Assembly: GCA_047611425.1 (NCBI GenBank)
Contig: JBLFWJ010000080.1
Span: forward strand, 1 to 14,503
DNA from: JBLFWJ01 sp047611425
Lineage (GTDB): Bacteria > Bacteroidota > Bacteroidia > UBA10329
Length of the DNA: 14,503 bases
Direction of reading: 5' to 3'
Position 1 is the stretch's first letter. Each line of letters starts with the position of its first letter. Made by a program: the position numbers and the translations under genes. The notes under the pieces were generated by a model. That model did no database searches. It saw only the letters and a list, made by a program, of their open reading frames with translations, and was not told where the DNA came from. Positions 1 to 6,654 of this stretch are shown here, in pieces.

Positions 1-701
1 TCTTGGATGGCTTCGCACACTTCCGCAGAGCGAAAGGATTGAAAGCAACAACCGTGAATCTGGGTGTACTCGGACAAGTTGGTGTTGTGGCGAGAGATGC
101 GGATGTAGGACGACTGCTCGAAGGAGCGGGAATCCGTTCATTCAGCAATAAGATGGCGCTCGAATCATTGGAGCACATCATCGCAAATAATCTCACCCAA
201 GTTGGATTGTTTGACATCAATTGGAAACGTTGGGCATCCGGAAATCCAACCGGAGCGGCAACAACTTTGTTTGCTTCCCTGATCGATTCGAAAGCGAATG
301 ACGACAGTATTTCAGAGCAAACAATTGCTTTGATGACGGACATGTCTGGAATGGAAAAAGCCATGCAACAAGCTCACTTGGAAGGATTGGTTTGCAACTC
401 AATCGCTCAAGTTTTGCGAGTTCCAGTTGAGAACATCGACATGAATCGAGGCATCAACTTCCTTGGAATTGATTCGCTAATGGCGGTTGAACTAGAGCGC
501 GGCATCAACGGATCAACGGGAGTTGAGATTTCCACAATGGAGCTTTTGAGCGGACCAACGGTTCCTCAATTGGCAGGAATCATCTCTGGCAAATTGCCTG
601 ATCCAGCCACTTTGAACATCGTAGCAAAAGAAACCGAAGAGGTTGATGTGGACGAGATGAGCGAGGAAGAATTGGACAAACTATTGGAGACTGTTAGCTG
701 A
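1..701 (+). CDS. Modular type I polyketide synthase, C-terminal end (KR end + ACP), 5' truncated
   Basis: The reading frame is open from the left edge, so this is the 3' end of a larger gene; the first complete codon is TTG at 3-5, which I read as an internal Leu. The first ~80 residues match the end of a PKS ketoreductase domain (LDGFAHFRRAKGLKATTVNLG, then an INWKRW segment near residue 72). An acyl carrier protein follows at about residues 120-200 with the phosphopantetheine site LGIDSL; the Ser is residue 158, codon 474-476. The protein ends in a very acidic helix (DEMSEEELDKLLETVS), which looks like a docking tail. There is no thioesterase domain, so release must happen in trans. The next gene encodes an oxoamine synthase, a known kind of PKS off-loading enzyme. 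Substrate, module number and product cannot be read from this fragment. Confidence 0.9.
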   Translation, partial: LDGFAHFRRAKGLKATTVNLGVLGQVGVVARDADVGRLLEGAGIRSFSNKMALESLEHIIANNLTQVGLFDINWKRWASGNPTGAATTLFASLIDSKANDDSISEQTIALMTDMSGMEKAMQQAHLEGLVCNSIAQVLRVPVENIDMNRGINFLGIDSLMAVELERGINGSTGVEISTMELLSGPTVPQLAGIISGKLPDPATLNIVAKETEEVDVDEMSEEELDKLLETVS

Positions 702-707
702 AATAAT

Positions 708-859
708 TGAACACAGATTTAACGCCTGCCTGCCACAGGCAGGGATAGAACAGATAAAAACTGATTTTAAATGAACTAATCGGATTGAGGATTTATTGAG
801 TGACCGTCTTTCGCTCTGCGAAAGACATCCGTTCTAATCAGTCCGATCCGTGTTCTATT
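708..859. repeat. GAACACGGATT-type intergenic repeat, copy A, with two inserted hairpins
   Basis: The whole gap between the PKS and oxoamine synthase genes is repeat DNA. It opens with TTGAACACAGATTT and closes with GATCCGTGTTCTA, which are imperfect inverted ends. Inside are two perfect hairpins: an 8-bp stem CCTGCCTG/CAGGCAGG with a CCA loop (725-743), and a 9-bp stem GTCTTTCGC/GCGAAAGAC with a TCT loop (806-826). Similar sequence recurs at 3496-3594 and as halves at 6756-6783 and 10961-10998. I see no coding potential and no clear promoter. Confidence 0.75.
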
Positions 860-869
860 AAAAAAAGAG

Positions 870-2219
870 ATGAGCGAAAACCTAAGTATAGAGGAGAAAA
901 GAGAGTTGCTTAAAAAGCTGATGGCCGAGAAAAAGGCCAAGGCAAGTCAGGCCGCACCAACAGCTACCGCAGTTGCGGAAGCACCGAAGAATGAGGTTGA
1001 CCCATCATTCTATGACGTGTCCAAGTTTCCTGAGATCGTTGGTCATGAGGCTCAATTTGGTCAACTCGGACAGCTCGGAATTGAGAATCCATACTTCCGT
1101 GTAAACGAGACCATCGTTAACAACCGGACGCAGATTTTGGGTCGAGATATGATTAGCTTTTCGAGCTACAATTACCTCGGAATGAGCGGTGATGAGCGAG
1201 TTTCAGCGGCTTCGAAAGCTGCCATCGATAAGTACGGGACATCTGTTTCTGCGAGTCGTGTGGCGACCGGAGAAAAGCCAATACACCAAGAATTGGAAGC
1301 GGGAATTGCCAAGATGTTGGACGTGGAAGCAGCCGTAGTGATGGTTGGCGGACACAGTACCAATGTGACCACCGTTGGTCATTTGATGCGACCACAAGAC
1401 CTCATCGTTTTTGACGAATTGAGTCACAACAGCATCCTTCAAGGAGCCGAACTTTCAGGTGCTCGAAGAATGCCTTTTCCGCACGAGGATTTTGATGCGT
1501 TGGACAAAATTCTGACCGAGCATCGTGGTCAATATCAACGAGTGTTGATCACCATTGAAGGCGTGTACAGCATGGATGGCGACATCGCAAATCTTCCTGA
1601 ATTCATCAAACTCAGAAACAAGCACAAGTGTTTGTTGATGGTTGATGAGGCCCACAGCATGGGCGTTTTGGGTAAGAACAGCGGAGGAATAAGAGATCAT
1701 TTTGGCGTTGCCGGAGATCAAGTTGACCTGTGGATGAGCACGTTTAGTAAGTCATTCGCGAGTTGCGGAGGCTACATCGCTGGCAAGAAGTCTATGATTG
1801 AATACCTGAAGTACACCGCACCTGGGTTCTTGTATTCCGTTGGTATTCCGGCATCAAATGCTGCTGCCGCGATTGAAGCAATGAAGATTTTCCAAGAGGA
1901 AAATTGGAGATCGGAGAAGCTTAGAAAAAACGCAGATTTTTTCGTGACTAAGGCCAAAGGATTAGGTCTGGACACAGGCATCAGCAAGGGAACAGCCGTT
2001 GTGCCGATCATTATTCGAAATTCAGCCCACGCCTTGGTTTTGGGTCACCGGCTGTTTGAAGACAACATCAATGTTCAGCCTATTTTGGCACCTGCTGTTT
2101 CGGACAGCGAGTCGCGATTGCGATTCTTCATTACTTGCGATCACACCGAAGAAGAGATGGCTACGGCCATTGACCGAACGGCACATCACTTAGAAAACAT
2201 CAGAAACGAATTCAAATAA
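870..2219 (+). CDS. PLP-dependent alpha-oxoamine synthase (SPT/AONS/KBL family), probable PKS off-loading enzyme
   Basis: This 449-residue protein should catalyse decarboxylative condensation of an amino acid with an acyl thioester. The PLP Schiff-base lysine is K294 in STFSKSFASCGG. The cofactor-binding motif is VDEAHSMGVLG (D259, H262), and the usual cofactor-stacking His lies in DELSHNSI (H186). The catalytic core starts near residue 50. Ahead of it is an extra N-terminus: a charged helix (SIEEKRELLKKLMAEKK, residues 6-22) and an Ala/Pro-rich linker. Such a helix is typical of proteins that dock on a PKS and fits the acidic tail of the upstream PKS. The ATG at 870 follows an A/G-rich stretch and gives a sensible N-terminus. 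Serine palmitoyltransferase, cysteate fatty-acyl transferase and true PKS-releasing oxoamine synthases are all possible; the amino acid cannot be told by eye. Confidence 0.9.
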   Translation: MSENLSIEEKRELLKKLMAEKKAKASQAAPTATAVAEAPKNEVDPSFYDVSKFPEIVGHEAQFGQLGQLGIENPYFRVNETIVNNRTQILGRDMISFSSYNYLGMSGDERVSAASKAAIDKYGTSVSASRVATGEKPIHQELEAGIAKMLDVEAAVVMVGGHSTNVTTVGHLMRPQDLIVFDELSHNSILQGAELSGARRMPFPHEDFDALDKILTEHRGQYQRVLITIEGVYSMDGDIANLPEFIKLRNKHKCLLMVDEAHSMGVLGKNSGGIRDHFGVAGDQVDLWMSTFSKSFASCGGYIAGKKSMIEYLKYTAPGFLYSVGIPASNAAAAIEAMKIFQEENWRSEKLRKNADFFVTKAKGLGLDTGISKGTAVVPIIIRNSAHALVLGHRLFEDNINVQPILAPAVSDSESRLRFFITCDHTEEEMATAIDRTAHHLENIRNEFK

Positions 2220-2252
2220 TAGAACACGGAAAAAGTGGATGAATAAGCATTC

Positions 2253-2345
2253 TAATCCCCCGGCCTTCGGCCACCCCCTTTACAAGGGGGAACCAGTGCA
2301 ATTCCCCCTTATAAAGGGGGTGGCGAGGAACGAGGCGGGGGATTA
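2253..2345. repeat. Nested palindromic element (TAATCCCCC...GGGGGATTA), copy 1, complete
   Basis: This 93-bp element has outer arms TAATCCCCCG and CGGGGGATTA and two inner hairpins, CCCCCTT/AAGGGGG at 2274-2290 and a matching one at 2304-2320. The left arm carries a small GGCCTTCGGCC hairpin and the right arm carries GCGAGGAACGAGGC. The asymmetry between arms allows orientation to be assigned. It lies between the oxoamine synthase and SDR genes. Related copies are at 4760-4851, 6155-6270 and (half) 6655-6694. Confidence 0.85.
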
Positions 2346-2380
2346 CTTTGCGCTTCCTCTGCGCTCTTTGCGGTAAAACT
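2346..2380 (+). repeat. CTTTGCG-type repeat upstream of the SDR gene
   Basis: The stretch is a series of CTTTGCG/CTCTGCG-like units directly abutting palindromic copy 1 and ending seven bases before the SDR start codon. The same type of unit is found at 10890-10918 and 6702-6732 and, more degenerate, at 6117-6155. In all four places it points the same way as, and lies at or just before the start of, a gene. It is in frame with the SDR and open, so an upstream TTG could give a 13-residue extension; I treat that as spurious. Confidence 0.6.
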
Positions 2381-2386
2381 CAAATC

Positions 2387-3361
2387 ATGTCAAAAGGAAA
2401 AATATTTGTCACCGGAGGAAACGGGTTCATTGGATCCAGATTGGTTAACGCTCTTCTGGAGCAAGGCTACGAGGTGAAATGTCTACTTCGGAAAACCTCG
2501 AAAACTGATCGGATCAAAGACTTTACCTACGAGACTTTCATCGGTGATATTACTGACATGAATTCCTTGAAAGAAGGGATGCAAAGTTGCTCCGGAGTAA
2601 TGCACTTAGCTGGACTTTCAAACTGGGATGACATCCACTCTCCAATGATGGAGGCTGTGGTTGTTGAGGGCTCTAAAAACGTGATCAATGCTGCGAAAGA
2701 GGCCGGAATCAAGATGGTTTATGTGAGCAGTTCAACCGCCATTGATGGAACGGAAACCCCTGACATCCTTGACGAGAACAGTGATTTCACGCTGAACAAA
2801 AAGACATATTCCTATGCTTTCGCGAAGAAGCGAGTTGAGCAATATTGCATTGCGGCCGCTGCTGCAGGACAGGATATTGTGATTGTAAACCCAGCGGAGG
2901 TTTATGGCCCGGATGATTACGACCAGATAACTGCCGCCACTCTTATTGACTTTGTAGAAAGCAAGCCAACCATGGTTTGCAATGGCGGAACTTCCATCGT
3001 TCACGTGGACGATATCGCCATGGGAATTATCAAAGGATTTGAGAATGGAAAATCAGGGCAGCGTTACTTCCTTGGAGGTGAGAACCTTACGTTCACTCAA
3101 ATTGCTGAGATTACATTGAAACTGGCAAAGCGTGATAATAAGATCATGTTGCTGCCAAATAAGGTGATCAGTTTTGTGGCGAAAGTTGGAGGTGCACTCA
3201 AAATTCCACTGCCTTTCAATCCGGCCGTTATTCCATATGCAGTGAAATACTGGTTCGTTTCAAACGAAAAAGCGAAGAACGAATTGGGTGCAACATTCCG
3301 ATCACCGGAAGAAACATTGGCCCCAACAGTTAAGTGGTTGGAGGATGAGAAACTAATTTAA
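2387..3361 (+). CDS. Extended SDR: NAD(P)-dependent epimerase/dehydratase-like ketoreductase
   Basis: This 324-residue Rossmann protein is of the NAD-dependent epimerase/dihydroflavonol-4-reductase kind. The dinucleotide motif is TGGNGFIGSR (residues 9-18), followed by IGDITD (D54), the catalytic Ser region VSSSTA (114-116) and YAFAK (Y143, K147). I chose ATG 2387 because it puts the glycine motif near residue 10; the possible upstream TTG lies inside repeat DNA. Placed after an oxoamine synthase, it may reduce the 3-keto group of the released aminoketone, as SDRs do in bacterial sphingolipid and ceramide synthesis. That role is inferred. It could equally act on the polyketide or on a sugar. 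The gap to the preceding gene is repeats only, so the genes are probably still co-transcribed. Confidence 0.88.
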   Translation: MSKGKIFVTGGNGFIGSRLVNALLEQGYEVKCLLRKTSKTDRIKDFTYETFIGDITDMNSLKEGMQSCSGVMHLAGLSNWDDIHSPMMEAVVVEGSKNVINAAKEAGIKMVYVSSSTAIDGTETPDILDENSDFTLNKKTYSYAFAKKRVEQYCIAAAAAGQDIVIVNPAEVYGPDDYDQITAATLIDFVESKPTMVCNGGTSIVHVDDIAMGIIKGFENGKSGQRYFLGGENLTFTQIAEITLKLAKRDNKIMLLPNKVISFVAKVGGALKIPLPFNPAVIPYAVKYWFVSNEKAKNELGATFRSPEETLAPTVKWLEDEKLI

Positions 3362-3495
3362 AGCCCCGTGATCCCACATGGGGAGAAAAAATTGGTTATG
3401 GGCAATTGGCAAACTACAATATGCGATTTGCGAGAAGCACGGCAAAATCAAAAATATCCAATTGCAAATTGTCTATCAAAAACCCTTCTAACTTA
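3362..3495. other. Gene-free spacer with small hairpins
   Basis: No gene is visible. Just after the SDR stop is a short hairpin, CCCCGTG...CATGGGG (3364-3383, 7-bp stem with one G-U pair), followed by A-rich rather than T-rich sequence, so it is not a normal intrinsic terminator. Further on, GCAATTGG (3402-3409) and CCAATTGC (3458-3465) form an inverted pair in AT-rich DNA. The rest has no recognisable signal. Confidence 0.5.
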
Positions 3496-3594
3496 TGGAA
3501 CACGGATTGGACGGATTTAACAGATAAGAACGGATTATTCATCATACTATAAATCAGTGAGAATCAGTTCGATCCGTTGCATCAGTGTTCTACT
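3496..3594. repeat. GAACACGGATT-type intergenic repeat, copy B
   Basis: Inverted ends TGGAACACGGATTGGACGG and GATCCGTTGCATCAGTGTTC frame a ~99-bp unit with an AACAGATAAGAACGGATT core like that of copy A at 708-859. It ends 12 bases before the thioesterase ATG. A TTG inside it is in frame with the thioesterase, but the resulting extra residues are repeat-encoded and unlikely to be used. Confidence 0.75.
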
Positions 3595-3606
3595 ATTCGC
3601 TTCAAC

Positions 3607-4293
3607 ATGAAAGTTTTTTGTTTACCCTTTGCCGGAGGCGGAGTGCTTTCCTATCAGAAATTTGTGGCAGCTGCGTCTGATGAGTTGGAGTTTATTCCAC
3701 TCACCACGCCAGGCAAAGACCAGCGGCTTTCCGAAACGCTTCTCACGGATATGTATCAGTTGGCTGAGCAATACGCTCAACAATTGATCGATTCAAAGGA
3801 GGCTGGTTACATCCTTTACGGTCACAGCATGGGTGCGCTCACAGCCAATTTGGTCGTTCAGAAATTGGTTGAAAAGAACGCTGTTCTGCCAAAGCACGTG
3901 GTGGTTTCAAGCTACCCGGCACCCAAGCATCATCATGATCGAGGCCGAGGTCAGATGGATGACATCGCTTTTATCAAGCACATGAAGCAACTGGATGGCT
4001 TGCCTCCGCGCTTGTTGAATGAACCAAGTTTGATGCGGGTTTTCCTACCGATACTGAGAGCCGATATTACGGCTATCGACAATTATCGATATGAGTCGGC
4101 CGACAAGTATGATGTGCCTTTAACAGTGCTATTCGGTTCAAAAGAAGAGCAACTTCAACGGGTGATTTTAGACTGGCAGCAAGAGTGCGCTCAGCGAATT
4201 ACCGTTCAAAGAATGGAAGGCGGGCACTTCTTCATTTTCGAGCAATTGGAGAAAATGATGGTGTTGTTTCAACGATTGTCTTTGAAAGCCTGA
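3607..4293 (+). CDS. Type II thioesterase (editing alpha/beta-hydrolase of PKS/NRPS clusters)
   Basis: This 228-residue alpha/beta-hydrolase has the type II thioesterase layout: N-terminal FCLPFAGGGVLSYQKF, nucleophile elbow YGHSMGA with Ser74, and a C-terminal GGHFFIF with catalytic His207. Such enzymes hydrolyse wrong or stalled acyl groups from carrier proteins. This fits the ACP-bearing PKS three genes upstream. The ATG at 3607 gives the usual N-terminus (MKVFCLPFAGG). The loop after the beta-strand PLTVLFG, where the family normally has its acidic triad residue as Asp, reads SKEEQ, so Glu180 or Glu181 would have to serve. The gene ends nine bases before the stop of the convergent GIY-YIG gene. 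Confidence 0.88.
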   Translation: MKVFCLPFAGGGVLSYQKFVAAASDELEFIPLTTPGKDQRLSETLLTDMYQLAEQYAQQLIDSKEAGYILYGHSMGALTANLVVQKLVEKNAVLPKHVVVSSYPAPKHHHDRGRGQMDDIAFIKHMKQLDGLPPRLLNEPSLMRVFLPILRADITAIDNYRYESADKYDVPLTVLFGSKEEQLQRVILDWQQECAQRITVQRMEGGHFFIFEQLEKMMVLFQRLSLKA

Positions 4294-4302
4294 GTAAAGA
4301 CA

Positions 4303-4728
4303 TCAATACTCCTTATTCCACTCTGGCAAAGTATCGTGAATTTCAAAATAGTGCTGAAGAATCAAACCTTCAATTGAGGCGGGAATATCCACTTGGCCAT
4401 CCTCAACAGTAACATACCAGTATATATCCAGCGCGTCTATTTTTTCAACCTCCAATTTATCTTTCCAAGACTGGCTTCTAGAAGCGTCAAATTGCGTTCC
4501 GTTTACAATTCGGTCAAAGAGTCCCCCTTTGCGTATCTTGACAGAACCATCCTGTAACACTTTTCCTGAAGAGCCAATGTAAACAAGGTCGACATGACCC
4601 TCGGATAAACGGTAAACCAAATAAACACCTGCACCGTCTTTCGGAGCATTGCAGGCCTTAGACAACGGTTCTTTCCCGTCAAAAAAGAAATGATCTTGGG
4701 ACTTGTAATCTTCTAATTCTTCAAACAT
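4303..4728 (-). CDS. GIY-YIG superfamily protein, possible small nuclease
   Basis: With the ATG at 4728 the protein has 141 residues. It shows the GIY-YIG arrangement in order: GVY (34-36), YIG (50-52), an Arg in the next helix (R73 in GLFDRIVNG), a Glu in a later helix (E120 in PASIEGLIL) and an Asn near the end (N138 in PEWNKEY). All the usual catalytic positions are therefore filled, and a divalent-metal nuclease activity is plausible. No extra DNA-binding domain is present. A GTG at 4770, inside or at the edge of a palindromic element, would add 14 residues. The gene is alone, convergent with the thioesterase gene, and its 5' side abuts palindromic copy 2. Its cellular role is unknown; repair, mobile-element or restriction functions are all open. 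Confidence 0.72.
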   Translation of the reverse strand: MFEELEDYKSQDHFFFDGKEPLSKACNAPKDGAGVYLVYRLSEGHVDLVYIGSSGKVLQDGSVKIRKGGLFDRIVNGTQFDASRSQSWKDKLEVEKIDALDIYWYVTVEDGQVDIPASIEGLILQHYFEIHDTLPEWNKEY

Positions 4729-4759
4729 TATTAAGCGGGTGAGTTTGCTTTCGTGAAAA

Positions 4760-4851
4760 TAATCCCCCACCCTTCGGGCACCCCCTTTTCAACGGGGAAT
4801 TGCTAACATTCCCCCTTGAAAAGGGGGTGCCGAGGAACGAGGTGGGAGATT
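4760..4851. repeat. Nested palindromic element, copy 2, nearly complete
   Basis: This 92-bp unit is in the same orientation as copy 1: TAATCCCCC, a CCCTTCGGG hairpin, CCCCCTTTTCAACGGGG, then CCCCCTTGAAAAGGGGG, GAGGAACGAGG and GGGAGATT. The right end has diverged (GGTGGGAGATT), weakening the outer stem. It sits just upstream of the GIY-YIG gene and downstream of the porin gene. The following 4852-4940 carries no recognisable signal. Confidence 0.85.
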
Positions 4852-4940
4852 CGGAAGCCCTTCACAAATCAAATTTCGAACGATTTAAATTCTTTTGTAA
4901 AACAGACTGATTCGTATAAAATTTTCTGATTATCGTGAAG

Positions 4941-6170
4941 CTAGTAACTCCATTGCAACCTGAGGAACACGCTATTGCTCAGGTTCGTGTACTTGTTTTC
5001 CAAAACCCCATTGTTGATTTCTGGGAATTCGGCAAAGAATAATTGGGCGGCAAGCAGCAGATCCCAATTCTCAACTATTGAGAAAGTGAGCGATGGATTG
5101 ATGAGCAAAAGATGCGGGCCATAACCGTAGATGATCGCTACACTAGAATTCACCAACGGACTGATCGGGTAGCTCATCGTGAGGAATCCGTTGTATTTCG
5201 TTGGCATCAAATTCTTCGCATCAAGTGGTGCTCCGCTGAAGAATGCCGCAAGCGCTAGCGGGTCGGAATCATCAATTCCGTTGCTTGAGTAGAGAAGTGA
5301 CCCGTTGATATAAAGCGAATTTTTGAAAGCATAATCTGCGGAGATTGCTCCTGTTACAGTATGCGTAGTATCCGCAAATCCATTCCATGGAGCGAACCAT
5401 TGAATCTCGCCTTTTAGCCCAGCGTTCTTGACGTTTCCAGCGAAGCCGAAACCAGCTGTAATGTCTTCTTTGGCATGGCCGGCTATCAGCTGAAAATCGT
5501 ATTCTTTCGCATTGAACTTGTACATGAATGCGCTGGTTGCCTCCTTCCAATCGGGACGTGGTGCTACAACAATTTCAAAGCCACGCATCTTCTTTCCGAA
5601 GTACTGAAATCGGACAGCGTCTGTTCCTGGCCGCTCGCTATAATCGAAATCGATAAAGTTATATGCGTTAAAAATGTCATTCGGGTTCCAGGCGGTATTG
5701 ATGCCCCAGTTTACCCGCTGACGACCGATTCTCAAATCAATTTTGTCATTTCCGTAAGCAATCCATAGGCGATCAATTTGAGAATTGAGATGAACTGGAT
5801 TAGCATTGTTTCCAATGTTCCAAGACATGTCGATGAGGCCGAGGTCTTCATTCATCAAGTCCTTGACGGCAGGTGATTCCGCGGTCGTGCCGGAGTAGAA
5901 AAAGCGGTTTCTGAATTCCGCTCCAACGGTAAGATTCTTTACTGGATAAATGCGGAGGTTGATTCTGTTGTGAATAAAGTGCTCGTCTGAATTTCCAATG
6001 AAAGGGTTTTTGGAAAAGGAGACGATATTTAGGTTTTTGATATAGCCGCTTACTTGTACGATGTCCGAGAATTTGACCTTTGGGTTGGTGGTTTTGGTTG
6101 AATCTTGGGCGAAGGTTGAACTACAGAGAAACAGAGAGAGAGCACAGAAGAAGAAAATCCCCCGCCTCAT
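4941..6170 (-). CDS. Outer-membrane beta-barrel protein of the transport operon
   Basis: The best start is ATG at 6168-6170. It gives 409 residues beginning with a signal peptide (MRRGIFFFCALSLFLC, cleavage probably after TFA before QDS). A longer frame runs upstream through repeat DNA to 6305 and would only add a repeat-encoded leader in front of the signal peptide. The mature part is rich in alternating polar/hydrophobic strands with aromatic girdles and ends LRLQWSY, typical of an OM barrel C-terminus. A conserved-looking GRQRVNWG (149-156) followed by WNPNDIFN is reminiscent of porin-like families seen beside LolA-like and RND or ABC transport genes. As last gene of the operon it may be the outer-membrane acceptor or channel. 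The start codon lies in the palindromic repeat: other copies read ACG here. Confidence 0.85.
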   Translation of the reverse strand: MRRGIFFFCALSLFLCSSTFAQDSTKTTNPKVKFSDIVQVSGYIKNLNIVSFSKNPFIGNSDEHFIHNRINLRIYPVKNLTVGAEFRNRFFYSGTTAESPAVKDLMNEDLGLIDMSWNIGNNANPVHLNSQIDRLWIAYGNDKIDLRIGRQRVNWGINTAWNPNDIFNAYNFIDFDYSERPGTDAVRFQYFGKKMRGFEIVVAPRPDWKEATSAFMYKFNAKEYDFQLIAGHAKEDITAGFGFAGNVKNAGLKGEIQWFAPWNGFADTTHTVTGAISADYAFKNSLYINGSLLYSSNGIDDSDPLALAAFFSGAPLDAKNLMPTKYNGFLTMSYPISPLVNSSVAIIYGYGPHLLLINPSLTFSIVENWDLLLAAQLFFAEFPEINNGVLENKYTNLSNSVFLRLQWSY

Positions 6171-6270
6171 TCCTCGGCACCCCCTTTGAAAGGGGGAACT
6201 GGCTCTGAGTATGGCAAATTCCCCCTTGTAAAGGGGGTGGATTCGACCGAAGGAAGAAGACGGGGGATTA
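6155..6270. repeat. Nested palindromic element, copy 3, inverted, overlapping two gene ends
   Basis: About 115 bp, inverted relative to copies 1, 2 and 4: the AGGAATGAGG arm is on the left and the CGAAGG arm on the right. Inner hairpins CCCCCTTTGAAAGGGGG (6180-6196) and CCCCCTTGTAAAGGGGG (6221-6237) are intact; the spacer between them is longer than in copies 1 and 2. Its left end supplies the start codon and first five codons of the porin gene. Its right end (GGGGGATTA) supplies the TAA stop of the DUF559 gene. Confidence 0.85.
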
Positions 6271-6642
6271 TTTTTCATTCTCAAAGTTTTCAATGAAACC
6301 CTCAATTTGCCAGATAACCTTATCCATCTCCTTTCGACCTTGTTGCTCAGAAAACCGAAGAAACTGCAACCCCAAGGATTCTAAGACTTTCTGCCTTTCC
6401 ACATCGTTCAGCATTACCTCATCAAATTGATGGCTTCCTCCATCGATCTCAACTACAAGTTGAAGTTTCTTGCAATAAAAATCAACGATGTATTGACCAA
6501 TTGGTTTTTGTCGATTGAATTGATAACCGAGAACCTGCTTTTTTTGAAGCCTCATCCACAGTAAAGTTTCGCCCAAGGTTTGATTGCTTCTTAACTTTCG
6601 TGAGAAGATTTTTAGGTCTGTATTGTAAGGGATGTGTTTCAA
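6268..6642 (-). CDS. DUF559 (Vsr-like PD-(D/E)XK) endonuclease-domain protein
   Basis: This 124-residue protein matches the DUF559 family from end to end: an N-terminal IPYN and LRSNQTLGETLLWMRLQ helix, then FNRQKPIGQYIVDFYC and LVVEIDGGSH. The Asp of VDFYC and the Glu/Asp of VEIDG are the expected metal-binding residues of a very-short-patch-repair-like fold. The start codon at 6642 is TTG (no ATG is available upstream in frame) and the N-terminus LKHIPYN fits the family. The stop TAA belongs to palindromic copy 3, and half-copy 4 lies 13 bases upstream of the start. The gene interrupts an operon whose other members all act in envelope transport, so it looks inserted. Activity is not proven; members of this family are poorly characterised. 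Confidence 0.85.
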   Translation of the reverse strand: MKHIPYNTDLKIFSRKLRSNQTLGETLLWMRLQKKQVLGYQFNRQKPIGQYIVDFYCKKLQLVVEIDGGSHQFDEVMLNDVERQKVLESLGLQFLRFSEQQGRKEMDKVIWQIEGFIENFENEK

Positions 6643-6654
6643 ACTTTTCCTAAA

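Noticed and set aside
1153..1721. Several antisense open frames across the oxoamine synthase gene
   Set aside because: They follow the codon structure of the plus-strand enzyme, encode no recognisable domain, and overlap fully with a well-supported gene.
3364..3383. Hairpin after the SDR gene as a transcription terminator
   Set aside because: The stem is short with a G-U pair and is followed by A-rich, not T-rich, sequence, so it lacks the features of an intrinsic terminator.
4185..4412. Plus-strand open frame overlapping the thioesterase end and the GIY-YIG gene
   Set aside because: It crosses two convergent, well-supported genes and has no family resemblance; it is a shadow frame.
6171..6305. 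Upstream extension of the porin frame with a 45-residue leader
   Set aside because: The residues (such as PLYKGEF and SSPFQRGCRG) are a translation of the palindromic repeat and would precede a good signal peptide; the frame also overlaps the DUF559 end.
6268..6642. DUF559 gene as part of a restriction-modification system
   Set aside because: No methyltransferase, helicase or specificity subunit is present in the window; the neighbours are transport genes and repeats.
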